Assembly (NCBI GenBank): GCA_027257055.1
Contig: JAPVLO010000153.1
Span: 9,920,001 to 9,984,000 of the forward strand
Source: Cephalopachus bancanus
Lineage: Eukaryota; Chordata; Mammalia; Primates; Tarsiidae
Direction of reading: 5' to 3'
Length of the DNA stretch: 64,000 bases
Shown one piece after another: positions 31,108-41,790 of the stretch. The position numbers and the translations under genes are program-made. Position 1 is the first letter of the stretch; every line of letters begins with the position of its first letter. The notes under the pieces are model-generated. The model had not been told where the DNA came from. It saw only the letters and a list, made by a program, of their open reading frames with translations, and ran no database searches.

Positions 31108-33119
31108 TTATCAAAGAGACATACCTTTTAGTCTTCCATTTGGTTGAAGGGGAAGGGGGAATTTTTGATGAAAGGCAGGGAAGAGAAGAGATGGACTCAT
31201 GATCTGCCCTTCCCCCATCATAGCTAACAGTGCCCTCACCACCTTCTCTGAGTAGTAACAAGACCCTGAAGATGAGCCCTGAAGATGACCCTGAACCATT
31301 GGAGATGGAAGACAGCAGAAGGAAGGGGCCTGGGAATGCTAAAAGAGGCCAAAGAAAACTCAGCGCTTGATAGACACTTTACAAACATAGTGTAATATCT
31401 ATATTTTTAAAATGTGGTATCTATCTTCATTCAATTTCCTTTTAAATCATCAAGTTAAGGGTAAAATGTAGGGTAAAAGCAGCAATTGCTATAAACCAAG
31501 TAAGATCACAACCTCCTCAAACCAAACCAGGGGTGGTGGACGATCTCACACTTACTGACAGACATCCCAACGCCTGCTCTTCTGTACTGGGTCAGCCCTC
31601 GTGGAGTTCGCACTTGGTCACTTGCTGACCTGCTTTAGCCTTGAGGAAGGCTAAGCTGAAAATCTGCACCCTTCTCCTCTATGAACTCTGAAGAAATGCA
31701 GAGAGCAGGTGGCCTGCTGATAGTCAGATCACCTGTCAGGGAGAGGGCCGGGGTCTCCATCTACAGCTCTGTGCTTAGCTGAAGGACCGCTGTGCCCTTT
31801 CTTCCCAAACTGAAGATAGAACTGACTTGGAGTAAGGGTTTGCTCTAAGTTTCTCAAATAACTGTCTCTACCCTGGGCTCAGCTTTGTCCCTGTAGCAAT
31901 TCTCTGGACTGGCAAATTCACTTAGACCTTAGACCAATGTCACCTAGAACAGAATGGTTCATTAGACAAAAACAGCCTTGGGAAGATTGTTAACTGAAGT
32001 TATGACCCTTGTTCACCTCTCACGATGACAGGGACAGCAGTGGAGACTGGGCAAACCTCAGAAAAGAAAACCACCCAGGACCTGCTTGTGGGGAGCAATG
32101 AGGAGGTCTCCATGGGCTTCGATTTTGGAATTGGTGGGCATGGAGCACAAGTGAATGAGAATGACTTCTGAAAATTCTCCCCAAAGGCTCACACAGAGAA
32201 TTCAGTCATCTGATATTTTTGCCCTTCAAATGTGTTGCACACATGTCATATAGGGATGCTTCTTATCACCTATCACCCTCTAAGGCTGAGTTGAGAAATG
32301 CACATACATCACAATATAACTGTCCCTGGCTTTCAAGTGACCAAGAAAATGACGTCTGTCCTTGGCCTTGACGTTTCACCAGTGCAAACCAGATATGCCT
32401 CTGGAAAGCTGGTGACCCAATCACCACAGGACTGCTCAAGACACATGCTGGCCTTGTTTCCTGCCAAGCAAGACACGATGTTTAAGGTGGGCAAAGGCAT
32501 AAACCAAAACCCAGCAGGAGAAGGGCAAGAGCAGGCAGCAGGCACGTAGCACACCCTACATCCCTGCCAGGCAGGAATGTAGACCCAAGACAGGAAGAGG
32601 AAGCGGTTAAGGCCAAAGGGAGACAGAGACAGGGAAAAGGGGGGACAATTTACAATCTCATTATTTCTGAAAGGTCAAAATCAGAAGGAGCATGTAATTC
32701 TAATTTCTCAGACTTGATGGCACCTTCTTAAACCGATCCTGAGCACTTCAAACAGCTTCTTCTGAATTTCTTGAGTTACCTGGAGATATGATTACAAAGA
32801 AGAGATGAGCCAAACTCCCAGTTTCAGATCAGGGTGATTCTTTTTTAATTTCTGTTTTGTATCCAAAAATGAAACCTTCCTGTTTATATTTAAGCAATTT
32901 TAAGGTGTGGTCAAGACCACACCTAAGATCCAGAACCCCAACTCCAACAGTTTAATTTTGTCCAATTCTTAATTCAGTTTCCCCAAGCTGTCTTCCATAG
33001 AACAGCAGCATTTCTTGAAATGTTAATGGATGGTTCTTGAAATAGCAGTATTGTGGTTAAGCAGGTTTACAAAATGCTAGAGTAAACAAAGTCAAGTAGT
33101 ACTCTGCACTACCAGTGCA

Positions 33120-33260
33120 TCATTATAATCGCCAACTTTTATTGAACATCCACTACATGCCAGGAGCTGTAGAAACATTGTTTGAGTTCTGTTGTATTTA
33201 GTCCTTACAAAGCTTTCTTAGGAGGGTACTGTTATTATCCTATGACAGCAACTCTTACTA
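33120..33260 (+). repeat. MIR3/L2-type relic
   Basis: The pattern TTTATTGAACATCCACTACA, TGCCAGGAGCTGTAGAAACA, GTCCTTACAAAGCTTTCTTA and GTACTGTTATTATCCTATGA follows the 'tactatgtgccaggcactg' block of MIR3/L2. Confidence 0.6.
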
Positions 33261-34384
33261 ACATCTTAACAGACAGACGAGATCTTGGTCAGTGGATGGG
33301 ATCAAAACCCAAGAAAATGTTGGTTGAGCAAGTTCTTAAGTAAGAGTCTAAACCTGACTTGCTCAATTATAACATGTATCCTATCAACACATTTGGTCAG
33401 TCAGCAAATATGGGAAACTGCTCTGTCCTCTAGTTTGTGTTTTTAATTGGCCAATACTTGTGTAGCTCTACAAGTTGAACTTATGGGCTGGAAAGACAAA
33501 AGAGAGAAGACTAAGATGCATAATATTCTTTGGTTGCTGTGACAGAGTTAACCTCAACCCATCCTCAGAGGGAAGGAGGGACAGAGCCTGTACCTGGAGA
33601 GGGAATAAGAAGGCAGAAAATGGAAGAAGAAAGGAGTAGACAGGACATGAGCAACAAGCTAACTGTGCCTCATCTCAGTCCAATCTTTAAACCAGCAGCT
33701 AATCCAGCGTGGCTCAGTCATATCAAGTGAAGTAGGATTTCTGATAAGTCAGGGACTCAGCTGAAGTTGATCTTGACCTTACAAAGGAGCCTCTAAATAA
33801 GCCAGATGCAAAGAATGTGCTCCTAAAACAAACCACATACAGTCCTGCCTTGGTGACAGAAATATGCTGACTGAGACGTGTAAGCATGATAATGAACAGA
33901 CCAGTTGCCTCCATAACTATTGCGGTGTATATTGTGCTGCCTACACAATGCTGACACCAGACTTGTGTTTTCTGAGATAGTCTCTCTTCTCTCACACTGA
34001 CAGAACATGAATTGGGCACCCTCAGCCCCTTCCAGACATGCTCCCTCCCCTTGGCTGCTGATTCCTCTGCATCTCATCTGGTCCCTCCTGCTGGGGACAT
34101 CTAGAGTGTTCAACAGCTCAAGAGTCAAATCTAAATGCTTCAGGATGATGAAGAACACTGCGCATTGTCAGCCACTCTCCAGGAACTCTGTGCCCCACTT
34201 CTTGCAAAACCACTTGGATTCTCTGAGCATGCTGTGAAGCACTTTACACATTAGCTCCCAGGATTGGACTGCCCTCCCCCCCACCATGGGCCTTGTGGCA
34301 TCTAAAGCAAACTCCTACTCAACCTTGTTGAATGTTCTCAGGTTACCCCTCCAATCCATCTTCCACCCCTCTCCAGCCAGCTGT

Positions 34385-34690
34385 GTGCCCTAGGAGGCTG
34401 ACATGAGTGGACAGCACCAACTGAGTTCCCTGTCTTCTGGCTTCTGGTTGGAGTCACAGGTGATAAAAGGGCAGAGGAGATCAAGGAAGGATGTCAGGGT
34501 TCTCCCCCCACCAGATGCCACAGGCGGCTATCCTCAACTGCCACAAGCCTTGCGGGTTCTGGTAATTTCCACTGCTCTTGAACCGTCTGGCCCAGGAGTG
34601 GTAACAGCTTCCTAATTTTGTGCTAACCCCACACATCACTTTGTAAATCAGACCTTTATTATGTTCTCTTTCATTCCCTTTAAATGCATC
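34385..34690. repeat. Probable old interspersed repeat, family not assigned
   Basis: The text GTGCCCTAGGAGGCTGACAT, CCCTGTCTTCTGGCTTCTGG, GGTTCTGGTAATTTCCACTG and AGGAGTGGTAACAGCTTCCT followed by CTTTGTAAATCAGACCTTTA resembles a widespread mammalian repeat consensus that I recognise but cannot name. Confidence 0.4.
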
Positions 34691-35115
34691 TTCTATTTCC
34701 TCCCAAGACCCTCACGGATAGATACAGCAACCTTCTGTGAGCCACTCAAACTTGTTCTTACCAAAGTCATCTCTGAACCATCCAATCCCTCCTTTCTTCC
34801 ACTGAGTGCTTAGTGCAAATTTGTATTATTTCACTCACCAGTCTATTTTTCACTGTTGCACATCTGACTTCCCTGATACCGTACAAGCTCTTTGATGTAC
34901 AAACCATATCTTTGGTATCTTTGTTTCCCTAGGTCCTAGCCCTGTGTCAAATACAGAGACTGTACTCACTTGAACTGACTTCTCTGTCATTTGTCACCTC
35001 CTGCCACTGCTGTCACTATACCTGCTTCTAGCATGCCATCGTCTTCTCTCTCATTTGTTTCTAGTAATATTTTATAAGCTGGGGGGAATCACAAGGTTTG
35101 TCATAGCTATATTTA

Positions 35116-35430
35116 TTTATTTTTCTTTTTATTTTTTTATTTTTATTTTTTTTTTTGAGTTGGAGTCTCACTCTATCACCCAGACTGGAGTGCAGTGGCC
35201 GCTCCCGGCCACCGCAGCCTCGACCTGCTGGTCTCCGGCGATCCTTCTGCCTCAGCCTTCCAAGTAGCTGGAACTACAGGCACGTGATACCACACCCAGC
35301 TAATTTTTTGATCTATTGTAGAGATGAGGTCTCACCTGCCCAGGTGGGTCTCGAACCCACGGGCTCAGGCAATACACTCACCTCAGCCTCCCAAAGGCGC
35401 GGGATTACAGGCTGAGCCACTGAGCCCGGC
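35116..35430 (-). mobile_element. Alu SINE, full length
   Basis: The antisense Alu starts with a T-rich tail (TTTTTATTTTT), then GAGTTGGAGTCTCACTCTAT, and ends GCCACTGAGCCCGGC. The 14-mer CATAGCTATATTTA flanks it exactly at 35102-35115 and 35431-35444, a perfect target-site duplication. The left-arm variant GAGTTGGAGTCTCA marks the lineage-specific subfamily, and the perfect duplication suggests it is one of the younger copies. Confidence 0.97.
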
Positions 35431-35906
35431 CATAGCTATATTTAAAATTGGGGCAACTGGGTTCTGAGTGAGGATTTTTAAAAATTCCCCTATCAAAAAA
35501 TGAATAGATCACATGCCTATTTTAGCTGCTCAAAGGCATTTTTCACAAAGATCTTTGTTATTTGCTGGGTCCTACAGAGCTGAAATTGCTAGCAGCTACT
35601 GCATAAATTGGCTAGCAGCTACTGCCAAGGGAAAGATTTCCAGGTTTTAACACCAAGACAGAGATGCTCACATAAAAACTACACTTCTCAGCCAGTGAAT
35701 GAGTAAACTTAGTTGCGAAGAAATTTTTTCCATCAAGTTTGCTACCAAAAAAAAAAAAAAAACTAGACTAAACTAAAATTATCTCTCTCATGAGAAACTT
35801 AATCCCCTACCTTTTGAACACAAATTATGAGTATTGTTAAGGAATTATCAGCAAATTTTAGGTGTGATAATAGTATTATGTTTGTGATTTTAAAAAGAGA
35901 GGAGTG

Positions 35907-36200
35907 GCCAGGCACGGTGGCTCATGCCTGTAATCCCAGAACTTTGGGAGGTAAAGGCGAGAGGATTGCCTGAGCTCAGGGGTTCGAGACCAGCCTGAGC
36001 AACATGGTGAGACCTCATCTCTACAATAAATCAAAAAAATTAGCCAGGCGTGGTGGCACATGCTTATGGTTCCAGCTACTTGGAAGGCTGAAGTGGAAGG
36101 ATCGCCTGAGCCCAGCAGGTTGAGGGCATGGTGGTGGTGAGCATGCCACTGCTCTTCAGGCTAGGGGACAGAGTGAGACTCTGACTCCAAAAAAAAAAAA
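35907..36200 (+). mobile_element. Alu SINE, full length
   Basis: The sense Alu starts GGCCAGGCACGGTGGCTCAT and includes CTACAATAAATCAAAAAAAT and CGCCTGAGCCCAGCAGGTT. It has an A13 tail and imperfect flanking repeats GAGAGGAGTGG and GAGAGTAGTGG. It lies ~475 bp from the antisense Alu at 35116, so the pair could fold into an RNA duplex in the pre-mRNA. Confidence 0.95.
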
Positions 36201-36259
36201 ATGAGAGTAGTGGCAGCATAATTTGTACCAAATTAACTCTCCCAAATAACAATTATATA

Positions 36260-37440
36260 CTCTGAACAAAAATTTTTTTAAAGAACTATTTGAAGGCACT
36301 GGAAAGTGACCAAAAGCAGACAGTAGCTGGGAGAAAATTAAGTCTTAAAAGAAAGGACCACATTGCATAAAAACTAAATTGACAGAGCTTTTCCCCTGAA
36401 GGTACTCCCTATTCCAGGGAGCTTGGGGCAACTAGCACTCAAGCAGAAAGCCACAGCTTCTTGGCTTTTGAGATCAAAGGATGTCACCAGAGGCTGTTAT
36501 CAAGGGCATGCATTGAGGGAGTAAATCCTGGGAAGAAGAGAGTCACAAAGAGCACCCAAATCTTTCCATAAATTTCTGATGTCCTTGATTGATCCCTAAT
36601 CTGCACATGCACAGGGAGACACCAAGAAGTCCAAGAGGAAGATGGATGGCAGAAAAAGTTGAGGGACATTTGAGCTGCTATCTTCTGTACAAAAGAGAGT
36701 TTGGAGCTTGAATATTACCATGTTAGAGGAACTTGGGAAATACCTCAGACTTTCCAGCAAAATCCTACATGGACCACACCTTAGTAATAAAGACTATGTC
36801 CAAAGACTAAGGATTCACCCAAAGATTAAAAGCAAAATCAAAACAAAGCAACCTAAGAAAGAACAAAACTAAGTTTCCAAAATTCAAAGAGGTCAGTCAG
36901 TAATTTAACTTCCTTTAACTGCCTATTTGAACAAAAATTAACACTTCATGAGAACACATTTCCAGACACATCGCTATACCATTTCATCCACAACATCCTA
37001 TATAAAATAAAAAATACTAGCTATGTGGAGCAAGAAAGGTGACCTATAGCTGTGAAAAATATAGTAAATAGTGGGTGATTCTGAGATGATCCAAGTGTTA
37101 GAATTAGCAGATAAGGACTTTGAAACAGTTATTTCAAACACGCTAAAAACTTTAAAAAGCAATGACTGAAGAGAGTGACCAGATGGGAAATCGGCAGAGA
37201 AATGAAAGTTATAAAAAAGAACAAATAGAATTTCTAGAACTTGGTGCAGATAAATTAAGCTTTCTCAATTGAGAATTTCAGAACATGGGAAAGAACTTCT
37301 ACAAGAGAGGGCAGGTAACTGTATGTTGAAGGAAATTTCCAAAGTTGCCCAAATTTGTAATTTTTAAAGGTATGTAAAAATAAAAGATACTTCTTGGAAG
37401 AAAAAAAGGAATTTCTAGATCTGAAAAGTACCACATTGAT
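36260..37440 (+). mobile_element. Ancient L1 5'/ORF1-region relic
   Basis: Text such as GATGATCCAAGTGTTAGAAT, AGCAGATAAGGACTTTGAAA, GCAATGACTGAAGAGAGTGA and GAACAAATAGAATTTCTAGA resembles the leader and ORF1 part of old mammalian L1. No open reading frame remains. The left limit is uncertain. Confidence 0.55.
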
Positions 37441-37466
37441 AAATATATATATATTTTTATCAAAAA

Positions 37467-37532
37467 TAAAGCCTGTTTAGTGCATGTATATATATATATA
37501 TATATATATATACATGCACTAAACAGGCTTTA
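37467..37532. repeat. 66-bp perfect palindrome with (TA)n core
   Basis: The arms TAAAGCCTGTTTAGTGCATG and CATGCACTAAACAGGCTTTA are exact reverse complements around a central TA repeat of about 26 bp. The axis is at 37499/37500 and no mismatch is seen in the 33 base pairs. Confidence 0.97.
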
Positions 37533-37613
37533 AAAGCAGACTGGAGACAGCAGAAGAGCCCATGATCTTGAAGACATAGCAGTAGTAAGTATCAATCTAA
37601 AGAACAGAAACAA

Positions 37614-37913
37614 ACAGCCAGTCATGGTGGCTCATGTCTGAAAGACCAAAGTAGGAGGATTGCTTGAAGCCAGCAGTTCGAAACCAACCTAAGCAGCATA
37701 TCAAGACCTCATCTCTACACACACACACAAAAAAAAATCAAAAAATTAGCTGAGCTTGGTGACGTGTGCCTGTAGTCCCAGCTACTTGGAAGACTGAGGT
37801 GGAAGGATCACTTGAGCCCAGGAGGTCGAGGCTGCAGTGAGCTGTGATTGTTCTGCTGCACTCCAGTCTAAGAGTGAGACTCCAGCTCAAAAAAAAAAAA
37901 AAGAAAAGAAAAA
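37614..37913 (+). mobile_element. Alu SINE, diverged, left arm shortened
   Basis: It starts CAGCCAGTCATGGTGGCTCA and lacks the usual TAATCCCAGCACTTTGGGAG stretch in the left arm. The right arm has CACTTGAGCCCAGGAGGTCG and an A-rich tail ending AAAGAAAGAAGG. Flanks GAAACAAA and GAAACAAATCC look like a short target duplication. Confidence 0.9.
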
Positions 37914-37919
37914 GAAAGA

Positions 37920-38784
37920 AGGAAACAAATCCAATGCACAACAATCTGCTATATTCCTACATACTAGCAATAAACAATTGGATATGATTGTTTTATTTTG
38001 TGTACAGCAGCATCAAAAGACAAATTTTTAACAAAAATTTAATCAAAGATCTTCAGGACCTCCACACATAAAGCCACAAACATTGCTGAGAAAAATTAAA
38101 GAAGACTCCAATAAATGGTGAAGTAGTTCGTGTTCATGGATTGGAAGACTCAGTATACTCAAAATGTCCATTTTCCCCCAAGTTGGTCTACAGATCAATA
38201 CAATCCAAATAAAAATATCCAGGAAGTTTTCTGTAGAAATTGACACGTTGATTCTAAAATGTATATAGAAAAAGAATAGAACTTAGAATAGGCAAAACTT
38301 TTTGAAAGAGTAGAAAAAATTAGGGGGCTCACCAGATTTCAAGATTTACTATAAAGCTACAATATTTAGGACAGTATAGAGCTGGTATAAAGATAGACAA
38401 ATAGATCAATGGAACAGAATAAATCATCTAAAAACTATACTCACATAGTCATTTGAGTTTTGACCAAGGCACCTGAGCAATACAATGGAAAAAAACAAAG
38501 TATTTTTAACACACGGTGGTAATACAAACAAAATGGGAACAAAATAAGACTTGATTTCTAATTCATAGCAAATACAAAATTCACTTGAGATAGATCATAG
38601 ACTTAAACATGAAAGCCAAAACTTTTATAAAACTCTGAAAGAAAACAAAAGAATAGCTTTGTGACTTTGGGGCTGGTGAATTTTAATTAAATTAGATACC
38701 AAAAAAAATTGAACATTTAAAAAATTGACTTCGTCTGAAAAATACTGCTCATCAAAAGCACCATTAAAAACATCAAAAAGCAAA
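37920..38784 (+). mobile_element. Old L1 ORF2 segment, part 1
   Basis: Typical ORF2 nucleotide text is present: GTGTTCATGGATTGGAAGAC, CAATATTTAGGACAGTATAG, AAAGATAGACAAATAGATCA and AATGGAACAGAATAAATC. The frame is broken by many stops. An Alu at 38785-39075 interrupts the element. Confidence 0.85.
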
Positions 38785-39075
38785 GCTGGGCGCACTGATT
38801 CAAGCCTGTAATCCCAGCACTTTGGGAGACCAAGGTGAGAGGATTGCCTGAGCCCACAGATTCGAGACCAACCTGGGCAACTTGGCAAGACCTCATCTCT
38901 ACAATAAAAAAAAAAAAAGTAGCTGGGCATGGTGGCACGTGCTTGTAGTTCCAGCTACTTGGAGGGCTGAGACGGAAGGATCCCCTGAGCCCAGTAGGTC
39001 AAGGCTGCAGTGGCCGTGAGCGTACCACTGCATTCCAACCTGGGCGACGGAGTGAGACTCCAACTCAAAAAAAAT
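38785..39075 (+). mobile_element. Alu SINE inserted in an old L1
   Basis: The sense Alu starts GCTGGGCGCACTGATTCAAG and carries the lineage-type TCAAGGCTGCAGTGGCCGTG and a CCAACTCAAAAAAAA end. The 12-mer TCAAAAAGCAAA flanks it at 38773-38784 and 39076-39087, a perfect target-site duplication. This shows it landed inside the pre-existing L1. Confidence 0.97.
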
Positions 39076-39087
39076 TCAAAAAGCAAA

Positions 39088-39435
39088 TTAAAGACTGAAA
39101 AAATATTCATTACACATACACCTGAATTATATCCAGAATATTAAAAAAGAACACTTTAAGTCAATAACAAAAAGACAAATGACCCAAGTTTTAAATAGGC
39201 AAAATACTTCAGCAGACAGGTCACGAAAGTAGCCAACATGTACATGAAAAGAGACTAAAACCCACTATTCATTGGGCAAATAAAACTTAAAACCACAATG
39301 AAATACCATTTTATTGTTCATCAGAATGGCTAAAATTAAAAAGCTGACAACACCAGATGTAGATAAGGTTATGGAACAATTACAATCTCATACATTGCCA
39401 GGGTTATCATAAAACGATACTACTTTGGCACTTTT
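39088..39435 (+). mobile_element. Old L1 ORF2 segment, part 2
   Basis: It continues the L1 across the Alu, with TATATCCAGAATATTAAAAA, GACAGGTCACGAAAGTAGCC, AACCACAATGAAATACCATT and CATCAGAATGGCTAAAATTA in the order expected for the 3' half of ORF2. Confidence 0.85.
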
Positions 39436-39700
39436 TTTTTTTTGTCAGACATGGAGTCTCACTATACTTGGCTATTTTTGTGTATATATTGGCAATTGCT
39501 CATTTTTTAAAAGTTTTGTTAGGTTATCAACTCCCTAAATGAACAACCTAAGCCTGGAAAATTGTGGAAGCTTGTCCACAATCAGTACTTAAAGAACATA
39601 CAAAATCCATTAATAATAAGGTCAACATGTATGTTTTGTCTAGTCTAATACTATGTTTCCTTATCATTTAACCAAAATAATTCTTTAAAAAATAAATAAA

Positions 39701-39993
39701 TAGCCAGGCAGCTCATGCCTATAATTCTAATACTTTGGAAGGTAGAAATGAGAGGATAGCCTGAGCCCCAAAGTTCAAGACCAGCCTGGGCAACACAACG
39801 AAACCTCGTCTGTACAATAAATCAAAAAATAAGCCTGGCCTGGTGGTGCTTGCCTGTGGTCTCAGCTACTTGGAAGGTTGAGGTGGAAGGATCACCCTGA
39901 GCCCAGCAGGTCGAGGCTGCGGTAGCCATGATCATGCCACCGCACTCCAGCCTGGGCGACAGAGTGGGACTCCGACTCAAAAGAAAAAAAAAA
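39701..39993 (+). mobile_element. Alu SINE
   Basis: It starts AGCCAGGCAGCTCATGCCTA (a few bases lost in the left arm), has CTGTACAATAAATCAAAAAA and the right arm GAGCCCAGCAGGTCGAGGCT, and ends GACTCAAAAGAAAAAAAAAA. Confidence 0.93.
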
Positions 39994-41007
39994 GGCATCT
40001 GTAAATCTCAAATATCAACCTAAAACAATAGTGCAACATACCAAGTGAACAATACTTCCTCAATCTGATTTGGGATTTATCATAATGAACTGATCTAAGT
40101 CATTTTAGAATCTATTTTTAAAAAATCTTTGGACAGTAAATTTCATATGCTTCCTAACTGTCAGGAAAAGTAGTAATTCCTTGTAATTATTCTTACTGTA
40201 TCTCTCAGGTCTATAGTTTGAGAGTTTGGTTAAGCCTTTTAATTTCAAGAAATGCCCCAAAGTTTTCACAAGGTTAGATTAGGCTATATTTTACTATATG
40301 TTTTAAAGAGACTGATCTTTTTTGTCTATTTCATAGGAAAACCATTTGGCTCCCTTGGGCAATTAAATGATAAACTTTTCTTTTGTAAAACCTTTAGGAT
40401 TAATGTATTCTACTAATGTAAGAAGACTTATTTCTCTTAAGAAAGCTACAAAAACTATGCAGAGTATTCCATATGCAGTTGTGATTTGGAATCATGAAGC
40501 TATTCCCAATATTTTGAGCAGTAGAATGAACTGAGCCCAATAAATACATTACCCACAATACAAGAGAGACTCCTGTTTTCATGTCTTAAGGAGCTGTATT
40601 ATCTCAACCTTACTGGTATTCTTAACAGCCTCAAAAAATTATGAAATCACACAAGTTTACAACTTGAACTTAGAGTTCATAGAGTCCAACCAATATATTC
40701 TGTAAATGAGAAACTGAAACCCACATCTGTTTCCTGATTCACCAATGTCATGCAGAGGAAAGGACAGAGCTGCAATTAGAACTTGTCTCCTAACTCCAAA
40801 CAAGCACCTTCATCATGAGTGTTCATTTGTTTATCAAGAAGGCATCTCCCTAAACACCTTGCTCACATCCATGGATAGAGTACCAAGTATGTCAACCTCT
40901 TCTTTAGAAGATTTAATATAAGTTCTGTAGCATGTATAAGGAGTTCCAAGATGTTATTCACATATCAGGAGGGATTTTTTTTTTTAATGAAAGAGTTTGC
41001 CCTAGCA

Positions 41008-41083
41008 TATTATTCATTATGCCCTTACACTCAGGGCATAATGAATGCATTAAGGAGGTCAGATTGGCTGTCAGCTCATATTC
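41008..41083. repeat. 76-bp insertion flanked by 14-bp direct repeats
   Basis: The 14-mer AGTTTGCCCTAGCA occurs at 40994-41007 and 41084-41097. The right 48 bases of the intervening sequence copy 41414-41461 with two mismatches. The left part forms a 13-bp inverted repeat, ATTCATTATGCCC against GGGCATAATGAAT, with a nine-base loop. Confidence 0.85.
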
Positions 41084-41621
41084 AGTTTGCCCTAGCAAAA
41101 TCTCTTAATTCGCTGTCAGGAAAATAAAATCAAAGGGAAAAAAGGTAATATTGGATACTAGATTGTTAAAGTCTGGTTTAAGGTTCTTGAAATAATCTTT
41201 GTAAACTGGCATAAAGTGAAAAAAAGGCTTAATCTGTTTTGATCCATCGCTGATAAGGTCAATTCATCATTATTTAAGGAATGGCTATAATTTTTTAAGA
41301 GCCAGAATTTAAGTAGGAAAAAATCCTCAAAGAACTTTGACAAAGAGATATCAAAAATCTTATATGTCAAATATCACTATTATTTGAGACAAGGGTCCTC
41401 CCTCACTCTCAGCGCATAATGAATGCATTAAGGAGGTCAGATTGGTGGTCAGCTCATATTCTTCCTCTCCACCCACATTCTATTGCATTCACAGTGGGCC
41501 ACTTCAATGTCCCCATGCATTGTCCATTCATTCAACACCATAGCCCCTTGGTTCTTTGCCCACCACTATAATGAATTTCATCTCCATTCAATTTCATCAA
41601 CTCACTCTCATGCACATATTC

Positions 41622-41790
41622 TCAACCAATGTTTCTCAGACTTTAACATGCAGACCGTGCACCTGGGGATTTTGGTTCAAATGCAGATTTTGATTCAGTA
41701 AGTCTGAGAGATGGAGGACTAAGATTCTTCATTTCTACCATCTCCCACGTGATGCCAATTTCACTGGTCCTTAGATCACCTTTTGAATAG
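41622..41790. mobile_element. MER5-type hAT-Charlie MITE
   Basis: The order of GTTTCTCAGACTTTAACATG, CACCTGGGGATTTTGG, GATTCAGTAAGTCTGAG, TTCATTTCTACC, CACGTGATGCCAATTTCACT and GGTCCTTAGATCACCTTTTG follows the MER5A consensus. Confidence 0.85.
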
